NCBI RefSeq assembly: GCF_000564855.1
Contig: NZ_AYXG01000043.1
Span: 107,380-171,379 of the forward strand
Direction of reading: 5' to 3'
Length of the DNA stretch: 64,000 bases
From: Actinokineospora spheciospongiae
GTDB taxonomy: Bacteria > Actinomycetota > Actinomycetes > Mycobacteriales > Pseudonocardiaceae
A program made the position numbers and the translations under genes. Positions within the stretch are counted from its first letter, which is position 1. Each line of letters starts with the position of its first letter. The notes below the pieces were generated by a model. It searched no databases. It had not been told where the DNA came from and saw only the letters and a list, made by a program, of their open reading frames with translations. This document shows, one piece after another, positions 41,657 through 51,768 of the stretch.

Positions 41657-42486
41657 TGGGGCAGAAGATCAACCCACACGGCTTCCGGCTCGGGATCACC
41701 ACCGACTGGCGGTCCCGCTGGTACGCCGACAAGCAGTACGCCGAGTACGTGGCGGAGGACGTCAAGATCCGCCGCCTGCTGTCCAAGGGCATGGAGCGCG
41801 CCGGTATCTCCCGCGTGGAGATCGAGCGCACCCGTGACCGCGTGCGGGTGGACATCCACACCGCCCGCCCGGGCATCGTCATCGGCCGCCGCGGCGCCGA
41901 GGCCGACCGCATCCGCGGTGAGCTGGAGAAGCTCACCAAGAAGCAGGTGCAGCTCAACATCCTCGAGGTCAAGAACCCCGAGTCCGACGCCCAGCTGGTC
42001 GCCCAGGTGACCGCCGAGCAGCTGTCCAACCGCGTGTCCTTCCGGCGCGCGATGCGCAAGGCCATCCAGTCGGCCATGCGCTCGCCGCAGGTCAAGGGCA
42101 TCCGGGTGCAGTGCGGTGGCCGCCTCGGCGGTGCCGAGATGTCGCGCTCGGAGCACTACCGCGAGGGTCGCGTCCCGCTGCACACGCTGCGCGCGGACAT
42201 CGACTACGGCTTCTTCGAGGCCCGCACCACCTTCGGCCGCATCGGCGTGAAGGTGTGGATCTACAAGGGCGAGGTCGTCGGCGGTCGCCGCGAGGCCGAC
42301 AACAACCCCCGCTCGGCCGCGCCGGACAACCGCCGCGAGCCGCGCCGCGAGCGCCCGAACCGCGCTCGCCGCTCCGGTGCCTCGGGCACCACCGCCACCA
42401 GCACCGAGGCGGGCCGCGCGGCCGCCGAGGCGCAGACGAAGGTCGACGCCCCCGCGGCGGAGACCGCTTCCAACGGGGAGGGCTGA
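41656..42486 (+). CDS. rpsC: 30S ribosomal protein S3
   Basis: S3 (276 residues) guards the mRNA entry channel and has helicase activity. [18 protein letters not shown] begins it; the KH domain GxxG is in [16 protein letters not shown]; the second domain contains [18 protein letters not shown]. From about residue 215 a basic, Ala/Thr-rich tail extends beyond the E. coli protein, as in other actinobacteria. Start overlaps rplV, rplP follows after three bases. Confidence 0.98.
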   Translation: MGQKINPHGFRLGITTDWRSRWYADKQYAEYVAEDVKIRRLLSKGMERAGISRVEIERTRDRVRVDIHTARPGIVIGRRGAEADRIRGELEKLTKKQVQLNILEVKNPESDAQLVAQVTAEQLSNRVSFRRAMRKAIQSAMRSPQVKGIRVQCGGRLGGAEMSRSEHYREGRVPLHTLRADIDYGFFEARTTFGRIGVKVWIYKGEVVGGRREADNNPRSAAPDNRREPRRERPNRARRSGASGTTATSTEAGRAAAEAQTKVDAPAAETASNGEG

Positions 42487-42489
42487 CCA

Positions 42490-42909
42490 GTGCTCATCCC
42501 GCGCAGGGTCAAGCACCGCAAGCAGCACCACCCCAAGCGGTCGGGTGCTGCCAAGGGCGGCACGAAGGTCACCTTCGGCGAGTTCGGCATCCAGGCGCTC
42601 GAGCCCGCCTACGTGACGAACCGCCAGATCGAGTCCGCTCGTATCGCCATCAACCGGCACATCCGCCGTGGCGGCAAGGTCTGGATCAACATCTTCCCGG
42701 ACCGCCCGCTCACCAAGAAGCCCGCCGAGACCCGCATGGGTTCCGGAAAGGGTTCGCCGGAGTACTGGGTGGCGAACGTCAAGCCGGGTCGCGTCGTCTT
42801 CGAGATGAGCTTTCCGAACGAGCAGATCGCGCGCGAGGCACTCCGCAGGGCGATCCACAAGCTCCCGATGAAGTGCCGCATCGTCACGCGTGAGGGTGGT
42901 GACTTCTGA
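42490..42909 (+). CDS. rplP: 50S ribosomal protein L16
   Basis: L16 (139 residues) helps position tRNAs in the A site. GTG 42490 gives the canonical start [17 protein letters not shown]; also typical are [17 protein letters not shown] and [19 protein letters not shown], which is where avilamycin/evernimicin-resistance changes occur; no unusual residue is evident. Its stop overlaps the rpmC start. Confidence 0.98.
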   Translation: MLIPRRVKHRKQHHPKRSGAAKGGTKVTFGEFGIQALEPAYVTNRQIESARIAINRHIRRGGKVWINIFPDRPLTKKPAETRMGSGKGSPEYWVANVKPGRVVFEMSFPNEQIAREALRRAIHKLPMKCRIVTREGGDF

Positions 42910-43154
42910 TGGCAGCGGGTACCACCGCGGCGGACATGCGCGAGCTTTCCGATGAGGAGCTCGTGGCGCGTCTGCGAGAGGCGAAGGAAGAGCTGTTCAA
43001 CCTTCGGTTCCAGATGGCGACCGGTCAGCTCGACAACAACCGCAGGTTGCGCACCGTCAAGCACGACATCGCCCGCATCTACACCGTCATGCGCGAGCGC
43101 GAGCTCGGGCTGTCGGTGTCCCCCGATGAGGCGTCGAGTGAGGCATCCGCATGA
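42909..43154 (+). CDS. rpmC: 50S ribosomal protein L29
   Basis: L29 (81 residues), two-helix protein near the tunnel exit. [24 protein letters not shown] and [18 protein letters not shown] define it. A short Ser/Ala/Glu tail follows. Both ends overlap neighbours (TGATG upstream, ATGA with rpsQ). Confidence 0.97.
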   Translation: MAAGTTAADMRELSDEELVARLREAKEELFNLRFQMATGQLDNNRRLRTVKHDIARIYTVMRERELGLSVSPDEASSEASA

Positions 43155-43429
43155 GCGAGAACACTGAATCCGTCGAGGTCCGCAACAACCGCAAGGTCCG
43201 CGAGGGCCTGGTCGTGTCGGACAAGATGGACAAGACCGTCGTCGTGGCCCTGGAAGACCGCAAGAAGCACCCGCGGTACGCCAAGGTCCTGCGCTTCACC
43301 ACCAAGGTGAAGGCGCACGACGAGGAGAACACGGCGGGCGTGGGCGACCGCGTCCTGCTGATGGAGACCCGGCCGCTGTCGGCCACCAAGCGCTGGCGCC
43401 TGGTCGAGGTCCTCGAGAAGGCCAAGTAA
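43151..43429 (+). CDS. rpsQ: 30S ribosomal protein S17
   Basis: S17 (92 residues), an OB-fold primary binder of 16S r[23 protein letters not shown] and [20 protein letters not shown] are the recognised blocks. Coupled to rpmC by an ATGA overlap. A 72-base gap follows before rplN, the largest in this part of the operon. Confidence 0.97.
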   Translation: MSENTESVEVRNNRKVREGLVVSDKMDKTVVVALEDRKKHPRYAKVLRFTTKVKAHDEENTAGVGDRVLLMETRPLSATKRWRLVEVLEKAK

Positions 43430-43501
43430 GTTTCCGTTTTCTGCTAGGCCGAGCCTGTCAGGTCGGAAATCTGGCAGGCCACGAATGGTCAGGAGTAAGT
43501 A

Positions 43502-43870
43502 GTGATCCAGCAGGAGTCGCGGCTTCGGGTCGCCGACAACACCGGTGCGAAGGAAATCCTTTGCATCCGTGTTCTCGGCGGCTCCGGTCGCCGCTACGCC
43601 GGCATCGGCGACATCATCGTCGCCACCGTCAAGGACGCGATCCCCGGCGCCGGTGTGAAGAAGGGTGACGTCGTCAAGGCCGTCATCGTCCGCACCGTCA
43701 AGGAGCGCCGCCGTCCCGACGGTTCCTACATCCGGTTCGACGAGAACGCCGCCGTCCTCATCAAGAACGAGGGCGAGCCGCGGGGCACGCGCATCTTCGG
43801 CCCGGTGGGCCGCGAGCTGCGCGACAAGAAGTTCATGAAGATCATCTCGCTGGCGCCGGAGGTGCTCTGA
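43502..43870 (+). CDS. rplN: 50S ribosomal protein L14
   Basis: L14 (122 residues), located at the subunit interface and partner of the silencing factor Rsf[21 protein letters not shown] and the C-terminal [20 protein letters not shown] are unmistakable. Start at GTG 43502 after AGGAGTAAG. One base separates it from rplX. Confidence 0.98.
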   Translation: MIQQESRLRVADNTGAKEILCIRVLGGSGRRYAGIGDIIVATVKDAIPGAGVKKGDVVKAVIVRTVKERRRPDGSYIRFDENAAVLIKNEGEPRGTRIFGPVGRELRDKKFMKIISLAPEVL

Positions 43871-43871
43871 C

Positions 43872-44207
43872 ATGGCGAAGCCCAAGCTCAAGGTCAAGAA
43901 GGGCGACACGGTCGTCGTCATCGCGGGCAAGGACAAGGGCGCGCGGGGCAAGGTCATCCAGGCCTACCCCGACACCAACAAGGTCCTCGTCGAGGGTGTC
44001 AACCGGATCAAGAAGCACACGCGGGTCTCGCAGACCCAGCGCGGCGCGCAGTCCGGCGGCATCGTGACCCAGGAGGCCCCGATCCACATCAGCAACGTGA
44101 TGCTGGTCAACGACGGCAAGGCCGTCCGGGTCGGCTACAAGTTCGACGACGAGGGCAACAAGGTCCGGATCGCCCGCGGCACCAACGGCAATGGGAAGGA
44201 GATCTGA
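43872..44207 (+). CDS. rplX: 50S ribosomal protein L24
   Basis: L24 (111 residues), the second assembly initiator of the large subunit. The KOW motif is in [20 protein letters not shown], followed by VNRIKKHTR and the HISNVMLVN strand. rplE follows after two bases. Confidence 0.97.
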   Translation: MAKPKLKVKKGDTVVVIAGKDKGARGKVIQAYPDTNKVLVEGVNRIKKHTRVSQTQRGAQSGGIVTQEAPIHISNVMLVNDGKAVRVGYKFDDEGNKVRIARGTNGNGKEI

Positions 44208-44209
44208 TC

Positions 44210-44773
44210 ATGTCCACCACTGAGAAGATCATCCCCCGGTTGAAGACCCGGTACCGCGAGGAGATCACGGTCGCCCTGCGGGACGAGTACGCGTACTCGA
44301 ACCCCATGCAGATCCCCGGCGTCGTGAAGGTCGTCGTCAACATGGGCGTCGGCGACGCCGCCCGTGAGGGCAAGCTGATCGAGGGTGCGGTCCGCGACCT
44401 CGCCACGATCACCGGCCAGAAGCCCGAGGTCCGCAAGGCCCGCAAGTCCATCGCGCAGTTCAAGCTGCGCGAGGGCATGCCGATCGGCGCTCGGGTCACC
44501 CTGCGCGGCGACCGCATGTGGGAGTTCCTCGACCGCCTGCTCACCATCGCGCTGCCCCGGATTCGCGACTTCCGCGGTCTGTCCCCGAAGCAGTTCGACG
44601 GCAACGGCAACTACACCTTCGGTCTCAACGAGCAGTCCATGTTCCACGAGATCGACCCCGATGCCATCGACCGCCCCCGCGGCATGGACATCACCATCGT
44701 GACCACCGCGACCAACGACGCGGAGGGCCGGGCGCTGCTCAAGCACCTGGGCTTCCCGTTCAAGGAGAACTGA
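44210..44773 (+). CDS. rplE: 50S ribosomal protein L5
   Basis: L5 (187 residues) binds 5S r[25 protein letters not shown], the [20 protein letters not shown] block and [19 protein letters not shown] are family markers. ATG 44210 follows GGAGATC. rpsN is 40 bases downstream. Confidence 0.98.
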   Translation: MSTTEKIIPRLKTRYREEITVALRDEYAYSNPMQIPGVVKVVVNMGVGDAAREGKLIEGAVRDLATITGQKPEVRKARKSIAQFKLREGMPIGARVTLRGDRMWEFLDRLLTIALPRIRDFRGLSPKQFDGNGNYTFGLNEQSMFHEIDPDAIDRPRGMDITIVTTATNDAEGRALLKHLGFPFKEN

Positions 44774-44813
44774 GCAGTGGTTGCCGCTGTGGATCGAAAC
44801 AGGGAGAACTGAG

Positions 44814-44999
44814 ATGGCGAAGAAGGCTCTGGTCGCCAAGGCCGCTCGCAAGCCGAAGTTCGCGGTGCGCGCGTACACCCGCTGCAACCGCTGCGGCCGT
44901 CCGCACTCGGTGTTCCGCAAGTTCGGCCTGTGCCGGATCTGCCTGCGCCAGATGGCGCACCGGGGCGAACTGCCCGGCGTCAGCAAGTCCAGCTGGTAG
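44814..44999 (+). CDS. rpsN: 30S ribosomal protein S14 type Z (zinc-binding)
   Basis: A 61-residue S14 of the short zinc form, with cysteines in [20 protein letters not shown] and [16 protein letters not shown]. The start is ATG 44814 after CAGGGAG; the frame is open from 44781 but the family N-terminus [10 protein letters not shown] starts here. The spc position and zinc form are standard for actinobacteria; zinc-free paralogues used under zinc shortage lie elsewhere when present. Confidence 0.97.
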   Translation: MAKKALVAKAARKPKFAVRAYTRCNRCGRPHSVFRKFGLCRICLRQMAHRGELPGVSKSSW

Positions 45000-45101
45000 G
45001 GAACCCGGGCCCCTCGCGGGCCCGGGCTCCTCGCCCGCTCTACCCCCAGTTCGCCGCAGGCCCGCGAGGGAACCACGGCGAGAAAGGTTGACAGGTCACC
45101 C

Positions 45102-45500
45102 ATGACGATGACCGACCCGATCGCAGACTTCCTGACCCGTCTGCGCAATGCGAATTCGGCGTACCACGACGAGGTCGTGCTGCCGCACTCGAAGCTCAAG
45201 GCGCACATCTCCGAGATCCTCAAGCGCGAGGGCTACATCGCGGGCTTCCGCGACGAGGACGGCGAGAAGGGCAAAAACCTCGTCGTCACCCTCAAGTACG
45301 GCCCGAACCGCGAGCGCAGCATCGCCGGTCTGCGCCGGGTGTCGAAGCCCGGTCTGCGGGTGTACGCGAAGTCGACCAACCTGCCGAAGGTCCTCGGCGG
45401 CCTGGGCGTGGCGATCATTTCCACGTCCGGTGGCCTGCTGACCGACCGGCAAGCGGGCAAGCAGGGCGTGGGCGGCGAAGTCCTCGCGTACGTCTGGTAA
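45102..45500 (+). CDS. rpsH: 30S ribosomal protein S8
   Basis: S8 (132 residues) organises the central domain of 16S rRNA and in E. coli represses the spc operon. [16 protein letters not shown] and the C-terminal [11 protein letters not shown] block are diagnostic, with [12 protein letters not shown] before it. ATG 45102 is used; ATG 45108, two codons later, is equally possible. GAGAAAGG lies upstream. Confidence 0.97.
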   Translation: MTMTDPIADFLTRLRNANSAYHDEVVLPHSKLKAHISEILKREGYIAGFRDEDGEKGKNLVVTLKYGPNRERSIAGLRRVSKPGLRVYAKSTNLPKVLGGLGVAIISTSGGLLTDRQAGKQGVGGEVLAYVW

Positions 45501-45515
45501 GGGAGGGGTAGCAGC

Positions 45516-46055
45516 ATGTCTCGCATCGGTAGGCTTCCGATCCCCGTCCCGACCGGGGTCGACATCACCATCGACGGGCAGCAGCTCAGCGCCAAGGGGC
45601 CCAAGGGCACCCTCACGCTGACGGTGTCCGAGCCGATCGTCGTCGAGCGCGCCGAGGACGGCACGCTCGAGGTCAAGCGGCCCAACGACGAGCGCCAGAA
45701 CCGTGCCCTGCACGGCCTGACCCGCTCGCTCGTCAACAACGTCGTCGTCGGCGTGACCGCGGGTTTCGAGAAGAAGCTCGAGATCCACGGCGTCGGTTAC
45801 CGCGTTCTGGCCAAGGGTTCGGACCTCGAGTTCGCCCTGGGCTTCAGCCACCCGGTCAAGGTCGTCGCCCCCGAGGGCATCACCTTCGCTGTCGAGAGCC
45901 CGACGAAGTTCTCCGTCTCGGGCATCGACAAGCAGCAGGTCGGCGAGGTCGCGGCCAACATCCGCAAGCTCCGCAAGCCCGACCCGTACAAGGGCAAGGG
46001 TGTGCGGTACGCGGGCGAGAAGATCCGCCGCAAGGTCGGAAAGACGGGTAAGTGA
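45516..46055 (+). CDS. rplF: 50S ribosomal protein L6
   Basis: L6 (179 residues) near the sarcin-ricin loop. [17 protein letters not shown], the internal [10 protein letters not shown] and the C-terminal signature [18 protein letters not shown] are present. GGGAGGGG precedes the ATG. rplR begins at the stop. Confidence 0.98.
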   Translation: MSRIGRLPIPVPTGVDITIDGQQLSAKGPKGTLTLTVSEPIVVERAEDGTLEVKRPNDERQNRALHGLTRSLVNNVVVGVTAGFEKKLEIHGVGYRVLAKGSDLEFALGFSHPVKVVAPEGITFAVESPTKFSVSGIDKQQVGEVAANIRKLRKPDPYKGKGVRYAGEKIRRKVGKTGK

Positions 46056-46057
46056 TC

Positions 46058-46459
46058 ATGAGCGAAGCGACTGTCACCAAGCGCAAGCCGGTGGGCAAGG
46101 ACATCTCCACCTCCCGGCGCATCGCCAAGACCCGCAGGCACTTCCGGCTCCGCAAGAAGATCAGCGGCACCTCGGAGCGCCCCCGCCTGGTCGTGAACCG
46201 GTCCTCGCGGCACATCACCGCGCAGATCGTCGACGACCTGGCCGGGCACACCCTCGCGTCCGCGTCCTCCCTGGAGGCCGACGTGCGCGCGGTGGACGGC
46301 GACAAGAAGGCCCGCGCGGCCAAGGTCGGCGAGCTGCTCGCCGCCCGGGCGAAGGACGCGGGCATCGCCAAGGTCGTCTTCGACCGCGGCGGCAACAAGT
46401 ACACCGGCCGGATCGCGTCGCTGGCCACCTCGGCCCGCGAAGCGGGGCTGGAGTTCTGA
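46058..46459 (+). CDS. rplR: 50S ribosomal protein L18
   Basis: L18 (133 residues) attaches 5S rRNA to the large subunit. [20 protein letters not shown] and [19 protein letters not shown] are typical. Two starts are possible: GTG 46052 within the rplF stop or ATG 46058; ATG is chosen because it gives the usual [11 protein letters not shown] start. rpsE follows after 31 bases. Confidence 0.96.
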   Translation: MSEATVTKRKPVGKDISTSRRIAKTRRHFRLRKKISGTSERPRLVVNRSSRHITAQIVDDLAGHTLASASSLEADVRAVDGDKKARAAKVGELLAARAKDAGIAKVVFDRGGNKYTGRIASLATSAREAGLEF

Positions 46460-46490
46460 TGACGTACAGCAACGATGGAAGGAACGCCTG

Positions 46491-47150
46491 ATGCCGGGAC
46501 GTACACGGCAGTTCGGCGGGCAGGGCGGCCCGGGCGGCGGTCAGCAGGGCGGCGGCAACGAGCGCGGCGAGCGCCGTGGCGGTCGCGACCGGCGTGACGG
46601 CGGTCGCGGCCAGGCCCAGGAGAAGACCCCGCACCTCGAGCGCGTCGTCGCGATCAACCGCGTCGCGAAGGTCGTCAAGGGCGGTCGGCGCTTCAGCTTC
46701 ACCGCGCTGGTCGTCGTCGGCGACGGCGACGGCATGGTCGGCGTCGGCTACGGCAAGGCCAAGGAGGTGCCCGCCGCGATCGCGAAGGGCGTCGAGGAAG
46801 CCAAGAAGAGCTTCTTCCGCGTCCCGCGCATCGGCGGCACCATCCCGCACCCCATCCAGGGTGAGAAGGCCGCGGGCGTCGTGCTGCTCCGCCCGGCGTC
46901 CGCCGGTACCGGTGTGATCGCCGGTGGCCCGGTCCGCGCGGTGCTGGAGTGCGCGGGCATCCAGGACGTGCTGTCCAAGTCGCTCGGCTCGGACAACGCG
47001 ATCAACATCGTGCACGCCACCATGGCGGCCCTGCGCGGCTTGCAGCGGCCGGAAGAGGTCGCGGCCCGCCGCGGCCTGCCGCTGGAGGACGTGGCACCCG
47101 CGGGCATGCTCCGCGCCCGCGCGGCCGCCGCTGCCGGAACGGGGGCCTGA
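46491..47150 (+). CDS. rpsE: 30S ribosomal protein S5
   Basis: S5 (219 residues), accuracy protein and part of the spectinomycin site. The double-stranded-RNA-binding block [19 protein letters not shown] and [18 protein letters not shown] are conserved. The first 45 residues or so form a Gly/Arg/Gln-rich extension longer than in E. coli, as is usual in actinobacteria. AAGGAAC precedes the ATG. rpmD is two bases downstream. Confidence 0.97.
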   Translation: MPGRTRQFGGQGGPGGGQQGGGNERGERRGGRDRRDGGRGQAQEKTPHLERVVAINRVAKVVKGGRRFSFTALVVVGDGDGMVGVGYGKAKEVPAAIAKGVEEAKKSFFRVPRIGGTIPHPIQGEKAAGVVLLRPASAGTGVIAGGPVRAVLECAGIQDVLSKSLGSDNAINIVHATMAALRGLQRPEEVAARRGLPLEDVAPAGMLRARAAAAAGTGA

Positions 47151-47152
47151 CC

Positions 47153-47332
47153 ATGGCGCAGCTCAAGGTCACCCAGGTCAAGAGCAGCATCGGCACCAAG
47201 CGCAACCACCGCGAGTCCCTCCGCACCCTCGGCCTGCGCAAGATCCGGCAGAGCACCGTGCGCGAGGACTCCCCCGAGGTGCGCGGCCTGATCCACACCG
47301 TCCGCCACCTCGTGACCGTCGAGGAGGTCTGA
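47153..47332 (+). CDS. rpmD: 50S ribosomal protein L30
   Basis: L30 (59 residues). [20 protein letters not shown] and [19 protein letters not shown] mark it. The start is ATG 47153; the frame is open much further upstream inside rpsE. One base separates it from rplO. Confidence 0.97.
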   Translation: MAQLKVTQVKSSIGTKRNHRESLRTLGLRKIRQSTVREDSPEVRGLIHTVRHLVTVEEV

Positions 47333-47333
47333 C

Positions 47334-47777
47334 ATGGCCATCAAGATCCACCACCTGCGTCCGGCCCCGGGTGCCAAGTCCGACAAGATCCGCGTCGGTC
47401 GTGGTGAGGGCTCCAAGGGCAAGACGGCCGGTCGAGGCACCAAGGGCACCAAGGCGCGCAAGAACGTCCCCGCGCGCTTCGAGGGTGGCCAGATGCCGAT
47501 CCAGATGCGGCTGCCGAAGCTCAAGGGCTTCAAGAACCGCTTCCGGGTCGAGTACCAGGTCGTGAACGTCGGCGACATCGCCGTGGCGTTCCCCGACGGC
47601 GGCACGGTCGGCATCGCCGACCTCGTCGCCAAGGGCCTGGTCCGCAAGGGCTCGCTGGTCAAGGTCCTCGGCAACGGCGACCTGAACGGCGTGAAGCTGG
47701 ACATCACCGCCGACAAGTTCTCCGGCTCCGCGTCGGAGAAGCTGTCCGCGGCCGGTGGCACCGCCACCACCGTCTGA
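47334..47777 (+). CDS. rplO: 50S ribosomal protein L15
   Basis: L15 (147 residues), late assembly protein. [20 protein letters not shown], the Gly-rich [15 protein letters not shown] and [16 protein letters not shown] are diagnostic. It is followed by a perfect hairpin, so this transcriptional unit ends or is attenuated before secY. Confidence 0.98.
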   Translation: MAIKIHHLRPAPGAKSDKIRVGRGEGSKGKTAGRGTKGTKARKNVPARFEGGQMPIQMRLPKLKGFKNRFRVEYQVVNVGDIAVAFPDGGTVGIADLVAKGLVRKGSLVKVLGNGDLNGVKLDITADKFSGSASEKLSAAGGTATTV

Positions 47778-47790
47778 CCCAGGCGCACGA

Positions 47791-47825
47791 GAAGGGCCGG
47801 AACCCCCACGGGGTTCCGGCCCTTC
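47791..47825 (+). terminator. Terminator after rplO
   Basis: GAAGGGCCGGAACCCC (47791-47806) and GGGGTTCCGGCCCTTC (47810-47825) pair perfectly over 16 bases around a CAC loop. Weak T-content follows. Confidence 0.85.
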
Positions 47826-48269
47826 TCGCTTGTGCACAGGGCCTCGCGCGGGTCCCCCAGCCCACTGCCCGGGCCCGGTGGGGGAGTGGGGCGTCCCCGA
47901 TCGACATCCGGCGGGGCGATGGCCGGTTGAGCGCGGGTGCGCAATTCCTCCCCCAATCGGCGCGCGGTGTCATCGCGTCCCGCGCAAGGCGGGGGCACCA
48001 CCGACGAACGGCGTCAGCCCATCGGAGCAACCGCCGCCGATCCGCTGTTCACCAGTAGTGATCGTCGCTTTCAGTGCACCCCGGGGGGTGCTCCACCTAC
48101 TCGCCGTGCTGTTAGAGTCGGGAGCACGCTGCGGGAGCCCTGTCCCCCGGAGCGTTCCCGTCCTGCCACCAAGCGGTCGTTCGGGAACATCGTGTACGTG
48201 CCGGCTGACCAGCCGGCTCCAGCCGTTCACCGGCACCGAGCTGCCGGTGACGCCGAGGAGGTTCTTGCG
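47826..48269 (+). other. rplO-secY intergenic region
   Basis: A 444-base gap. The open frame through it, continuous with secY, has no ribosome-binding site and no similarity to SecY. It contains the likely secY promoter (48110-48118) and a GAGGAGG ribosome-binding site at 48255-48261. I see no further gene. Confidence 0.5.
48110..48118 (+). promoter_or_regulatory. Possible secY promoter (extended -10)
   Basis: TG-T-TAGAGT at 48110-48118 fits an extended -10 element; there is no good -35. The leader would be about 145 bases. Confidence 0.4.
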
Positions 48270-49568
48270 GTGCTCAGCGCCTTCCGCTCGGCTCTCGCGA
48301 CGCCGGACCTGCGCCGCAAGATCCTGTTCACCCTCATGATCATCGCGATCTACCGGGTGGGCGCGACGATCCCGTCGCCCGGTGTGTCCTACCCGAACGT
48401 CAAGCGGTGCCTGGAGAACGTCGACGACCAGGGCGTCGTGCAGCTTCTGAACCTGTTCAGCGGCGGCGCGCTGCTCCAGCTCTCCGTTTTCGCGCTGGGC
48501 ATCATGCCCTACATCACCGCGAGCATCATCATCCAGCTCCTCACCGTGGTCATCCCGCGGTTCGAGCAGTTGAAGAAGGAAGGCCAGTCCGGCCAGGGCA
48601 AGCTGACCCAGTTCACCCGGTACCTGACGATCGCCCTGGCGATCCTGCAGGCCACCGGCATCGTGGCGATGGCCGACCGCGGGCAGCTCTTCGGCAACTG
48701 CCAGGACCCGATCATCCCGAACAGCAACATCTTCACGCTGATCGTCATCGTGGTCACGATGACCGCGGGCACCGCGATCATCATGTGGTTCGGCGAGCTG
48801 ATCACCGAGCGCGGCATCGGCAACGGCATGTCCCTGCTGATGTTCATCAACATCGCGGCCCGCATCCCGGCCGAGGGTGCCGCCATCCTGGACAAGGGCG
48901 GCGTGACCTTCGCCGTCGTCTGCGTGTTCGCGCTGCTGATCATCGCCAGCGTGGTGTTCGTCGAGCAGGGCCAGCGCCGCATCCCGGTGCAGTACGCCAA
49001 GCGCATGATCGGCCGCCGGATGTACGGCGGGACCTCGACCTACCTGCCGCTCAAGGTGAACCAGGCGGGCGTCATCCCGGTCATCTTCGCCTCGTCGCTG
49101 CTGTACCTGCCGGACCTGATCTCGCGCCTGGTCGGCGCGGACGGCGCGGGCTGGCAGAACTTCATCGCGAACTACATCGTGAAGCAGGACAGCTGGGTGC
49201 ACATCAGCGTGTACTTCCTGCTGATCATCTTCTTCACGTACTTCTACATCACCATCACGTTCAACGTGAACGAGCGCGCCGACGAGATGAAGAAGTTCGG
49301 CGGCTTCATCCCCGGCATCCGCCCCGGGCGCCCCACCTCGGAGTACCTGCAGTTCGTCCTGAGCCGGATCACCCTGCCCGGTTCGCTCTACCTCGGCATC
49401 ATCGCGGTGCTGCCGAACTTCTTCCTCGAAGTGACCGACAGCGGGCAGAACCAGAACTTCCCGTTCGGCGGCACGGCGGTGCTCATCATGGTCGGCGTCG
49501 GCCTGGACACCGTGAAGCAGATCGAGAGCCAGCTCATGCAGCGTAACTACGAAGGGTTCCTCAAGTGA
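48270..49568 (+). CDS. secY: Preprotein translocase subunit SecY
   Basis: SecY (432 residues, about ten membrane helices) is the protein-conducting channel. GTG 48270, behind GAGGAGG, gives the standard start LSAFRSALATPDLRRKILFT. Family markers are SGGALLQLSVFALGIMPYI, the QGQRRIPVQYAKR loop and the cytoplasmic NVNERADEMKKFGGFIPGIR. Its stop overlaps the adk start by four bases (GTGA). Confidence 0.97.
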   Translation: MLSAFRSALATPDLRRKILFTLMIIAIYRVGATIPSPGVSYPNVKRCLENVDDQGVVQLLNLFSGGALLQLSVFALGIMPYITASIIIQLLTVVIPRFEQLKKEGQSGQGKLTQFTRYLTIALAILQATGIVAMADRGQLFGNCQDPIIPNSNIFTLIVIVVTMTAGTAIIMWFGELITERGIGNGMSLLMFINIAARIPAEGAAILDKGGVTFAVVCVFALLIIASVVFVEQGQRRIPVQYAKRMIGRRMYGGTSTYLPLKVNQAGVIPVIFASSLLYLPDLISRLVGADGAGWQNFIANYIVKQDSWVHISVYFLLIIFFTYFYITITFNVNERADEMKKFGGFIPGIRPGRPTSEYLQFVLSRITLPGSLYLGIIAVLPNFFLEVTDSGQNQNFPFGGTAVLIMVGVGLDTVKQIESQLMQRNYEGFLK

Positions 49569-50113
49569 CTCGTGTTGTGCTCGTCGGTCCGCCCGGTGCG
49601 GGCAAGGGAACCCAGGCAACTGCGCTCAGCCGCCGGCTCGGCGTACCGCACATCTCCACGGGTGACCTGTTCCGAGCGCACATCGCGAACGGCACCGAGC
49701 TGGGCCTGCGGGTCAAGGCGATCATCGACAGCGGCGGCCTGGTCCCCGACGAGATCACCAACGAGATGGTCCGCGTCCGGCTCGCCGACGAGGACACCCG
49801 GGCGGGCTTCCTGCTCGACGGCTTCCCGCGCAACACCGGCCAGGCCGACTTCCTGCGCGACGCCCTCGGCGGGGTCGACCTGGACGCCGTGGTCGAGTTC
49901 AAGATCGACGAGGACGTCGTGGTCGGGCGGCTGCTCGGCCGCGGCCGGGTCGACGACAGCGAGGACGTGATCCGCCACCGGCTGGACGTCTACCGCAAGG
50001 AGACCGCCCCGCTGCTGGAGTACTACGCCGACAAGCTGATCACGCTGGACGCGGTCGGCGAGGTCGACGAGATCACCGGTCGGGTCCTGTCGGCCCTGCG
50101 CGACCGGGGATGA
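49565..50113 (+). CDS. adk: Adenylate kinase
   Basis: Adenylate kinase (182 residues) interconverts ATP+AMP and 2 ADP. P-loop GPPGAGKGT (residues 8-16), AMP-site [10 protein letters not shown] and LLDGFPRN are present. The LID is short and lacks zinc cysteines, the form usual in actinobacteria. GTG 49565 lies within the secY stop; map overlaps its end (ATGA). Confidence 0.97.
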   Translation: MTRVVLVGPPGAGKGTQATALSRRLGVPHISTGDLFRAHIANGTELGLRVKAIIDSGGLVPDEITNEMVRVRLADEDTRAGFLLDGFPRNTGQADFLRDALGGVDLDAVVEFKIDEDVVVGRLLGRGRVDDSEDVIRHRLDVYRKETAPLLEYYADKLITLDAVGEVDEITGRVLSALRDRG

Positions 50114-50940
50114 GCGGTGGTTTCAGCGCCTTCCGGATGGCGCTCGCGACCTGGAAGGCCCGGATGATCGAGATCAAGTCGCCCGCCGAGCTGCAGGCCA
50201 TGCGCGCGGCCGGGCTGGTGGTGGCCAGGGCGCTCGCCGAGGTCACCGCCGCGGCCAAGCCCGGGGTGAGCACCGCCGAGCTGGACGAGATCGCCGAGCA
50301 GACCATCCGCGACGCGGGCGCCGTGCCGTCCTTCAAGGGCTACCACGGCTTCCCGGCGAGCATCTGCGCCTCGGTCAACGAGCAGATCGTGCACGGCATC
50401 CCGGCGGGGTCGCAGGTGCTGGCCGAGGGCGACCTGCTCTCGGTCGACTGCGGGGCGATCCTCGACGACTGGCACGGCGACTCCGCGGTGACCCTGGCCA
50501 TCGGCGGGGTCTCCGCGGCGGACGAGGACCTGTCGACGGCCACCCGGCTGTCCATGGAGGCGGGCATCAAGGCCGCCGTCGCGGGTGCCCGGCTCTCGGA
50601 CATCTCGCACGCGGTGGAGACCGCCACCCTGGCGGCCGGGCGCGCGCACGGCCGCGAGTACGGCATCGTCCGCGAGTACGGCGGCCACGGCATCGGCAGC
50701 TCGATGCACATGGACCCGTTCCTGCCGAACTACGGCAAGCCCGGCCGCGGCCCCAAGCTGCGCGTCGGCATGGCGATCGCCATCGAGCCCATGCTCACCC
50801 TGGGCAGCGAGGAGACGGTGGAGCTGGAGGACGGCTGGACGGTCGTCACCGCCGACGCCAGCCGCGCCGCGCACTGGGAGCACACGGTCGCCATCACCGA
50901 GGACGGCCCGTGGGTCCTCACCGCGCCCGAGGGCGTCTGA
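50110..50940 (+). CDS. map: Methionine aminopeptidase, type I
   Basis: This metal-dependent enzyme removes the initiator methionine. The five metal ligands fall in [34 protein letters not shown] and [11 protein letters not shown]; the substrate loop is [24 protein letters not shown] 50110 overlaps the adk stop and gives 276 residues; ATG 50164 would give the shorter, typical [10 protein letters not shown] start (258 residues). Coupling favours the first, family alignment allows the second. Confidence 0.95.
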   Translation: MSGGFSAFRMALATWKARMIEIKSPAELQAMRAAGLVVARALAEVTAAAKPGVSTAELDEIAEQTIRDAGAVPSFKGYHGFPASICASVNEQIVHGIPAGSQVLAEGDLLSVDCGAILDDWHGDSAVTLAIGGVSAADEDLSTATRLSMEAGIKAAVAGARLSDISHAVETATLAAGRAHGREYGIVREYGGHGIGSSMHMDPFLPNYGKPGRGPKLRVGMAIAIEPMLTLGSEETVELEDGWTVVTADASRAAHWEHTVAITEDGPWVLTAPEGV

Positions 50941-51015
50941 CCAGCGGTTCTTCCGCCGCACTCGACTCGATCGAGTGAATTTCACACCGGTTCTTGACGG
51001 ATCGGCAACCCGGAT

Positions 51016-51044
51016 TTCGTGCCCGTCGGCACTGTGCGTACACT
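51016..51044 (+). promoter_or_regulatory. Possible infA promoter
   Basis: A -10-like TACACT (51039-51044) with a weak TTCGTG (51016-51021) 17 bases upstream, in the 250-base gap between map and infA. An alternative -35, TTGACG, occurs at 50994-50999. Confidence 0.35.
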
Positions 51045-51190
51045 TGACCGGTGGCGCTCAGCGCCGAATCCGTCGTGCGCGTCGCCCGGTGCAGTTCCTG
51101 CTGCCGTGCCGCGCGCCCGCCGGGGAGCAGGACCAGCACGACAAGCACCAGCCACCCAACAGCGAACCAACGTCACGAAACGCGGAGGAC

Positions 51191-51412
51191 ATGGGCAAGA
51201 AGGACGGGGCCATCGAGGTCGAAGGCCGCGTGGTCGAGCCACTCCCCAACGCGATGTTCCGCGTCGAGTTGGAGAACGGCCACAAGGTCCTGGCACACAT
51301 CAGCGGCAAGATGCGGCAGCACTACATCCGCATCCTGCCGGAGGACCGGGTAGTCGTGGAGCTCTCGCCCTACGACCTGTCCCGCGGCCGCATCGTCTAC
51401 CGCTACAAGTGA
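51191..51412 (+). CDS. infA: Translation initiation factor IF-1
   Basis: IF-1 (73 residues), an S1/OB-fold protein that occupies the A site during initiation. [39 protein letters not shown] and the C-terminal [10 protein letters not shown] are the complete family sequence. GGAGGAC abuts the ATG. rpmJ follows after 58 bases. Confidence 0.98.
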   Translation: MGKKDGAIEVEGRVVEPLPNAMFRVELENGHKVLAHISGKMRQHYIRILPEDRVVVELSPYDLSRGRIVYRYK

Positions 51413-51470
51413 CGAGCCTCCCGGTCCCCCCGGACCGGGCAGCCACGGCCGAAGCAGGAGAACAGCAGAC

Positions 51471-51584
51471 GTGAAGGTCAACCCGAGCGTCAAGAAGATC
51501 TGCGACAAGTGCAAGGTGATCCGCCGTCACGGCCGGGTCATGGTGATCTGCGAGAACCTGCGCCACAAGCAGCGCCAGGGCTGA
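51471..51584 (+). CDS. rpmJ: 50S ribosomal protein L36 (zinc-binding)
   Basis: This 37-codon gene encodes the smallest ribosomal protein. GTG 51471 follows CAGGAG; the product runs [20 protein letters not shown] ... [10 protein letters not shown] with zinc ligands Cys11, Cys14, Cys27 and His32, the C+ form. It lies between infA and rpsM as in most bacteria. Confidence 0.97.
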   Translation: MKVNPSVKKICDKCKVIRRHGRVMVICENLRHKQRQG

Positions 51585-51640
51585 TCACCGCCGAGCGCCC
51601 GGTCGCAGACCAGACGCACAGCTAGCGCAACGAAGAAGGC

Positions 51641-51732
51641 CTCCCCCAACCTGTCGGGTCACACGGACCCGGAGCACGCCCGGACCCCAGGCCGGGTCCC
51701 GGACCTTGAGTCGGTCCGGGGTGGTGGGGGAG
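51641..51732 (+). promoter_or_regulatory. Structured leader upstream of rpsM
   Basis: The 184 bases between rpmJ and rpsM can fold into a closed multi-branch structure: outer stem CTCCCCCA (51641-51648) with TGGGGGAG (51725-51732), inner stems GGACCCGG/CCGGGTCC (51665-51672 with 51692-51699) and CCGGACC/GGTCCGG (51699-51705 with 51713-51719, sharing one base with the previous stem). In E. coli S4 represses the alpha operon by binding the mRNA before rpsM; a similar role here is an inference. Confidence 0.5.
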
Positions 51733-51768
51733 CAAACCCGGGGAAGACACAGAGGAGACAACGCCGAG

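Noticed and set aside
44210..45500. Unusual antibiotic-resistance-type residues in ribosomal proteins or EF-Tu similar to those in RpoB
   Set aside because: S12 Lys43 and Lys88 are wild type and no striking change was noticed in L16, S5 or EF-Tu by eye; the unusual pattern appears limited to RpoB.
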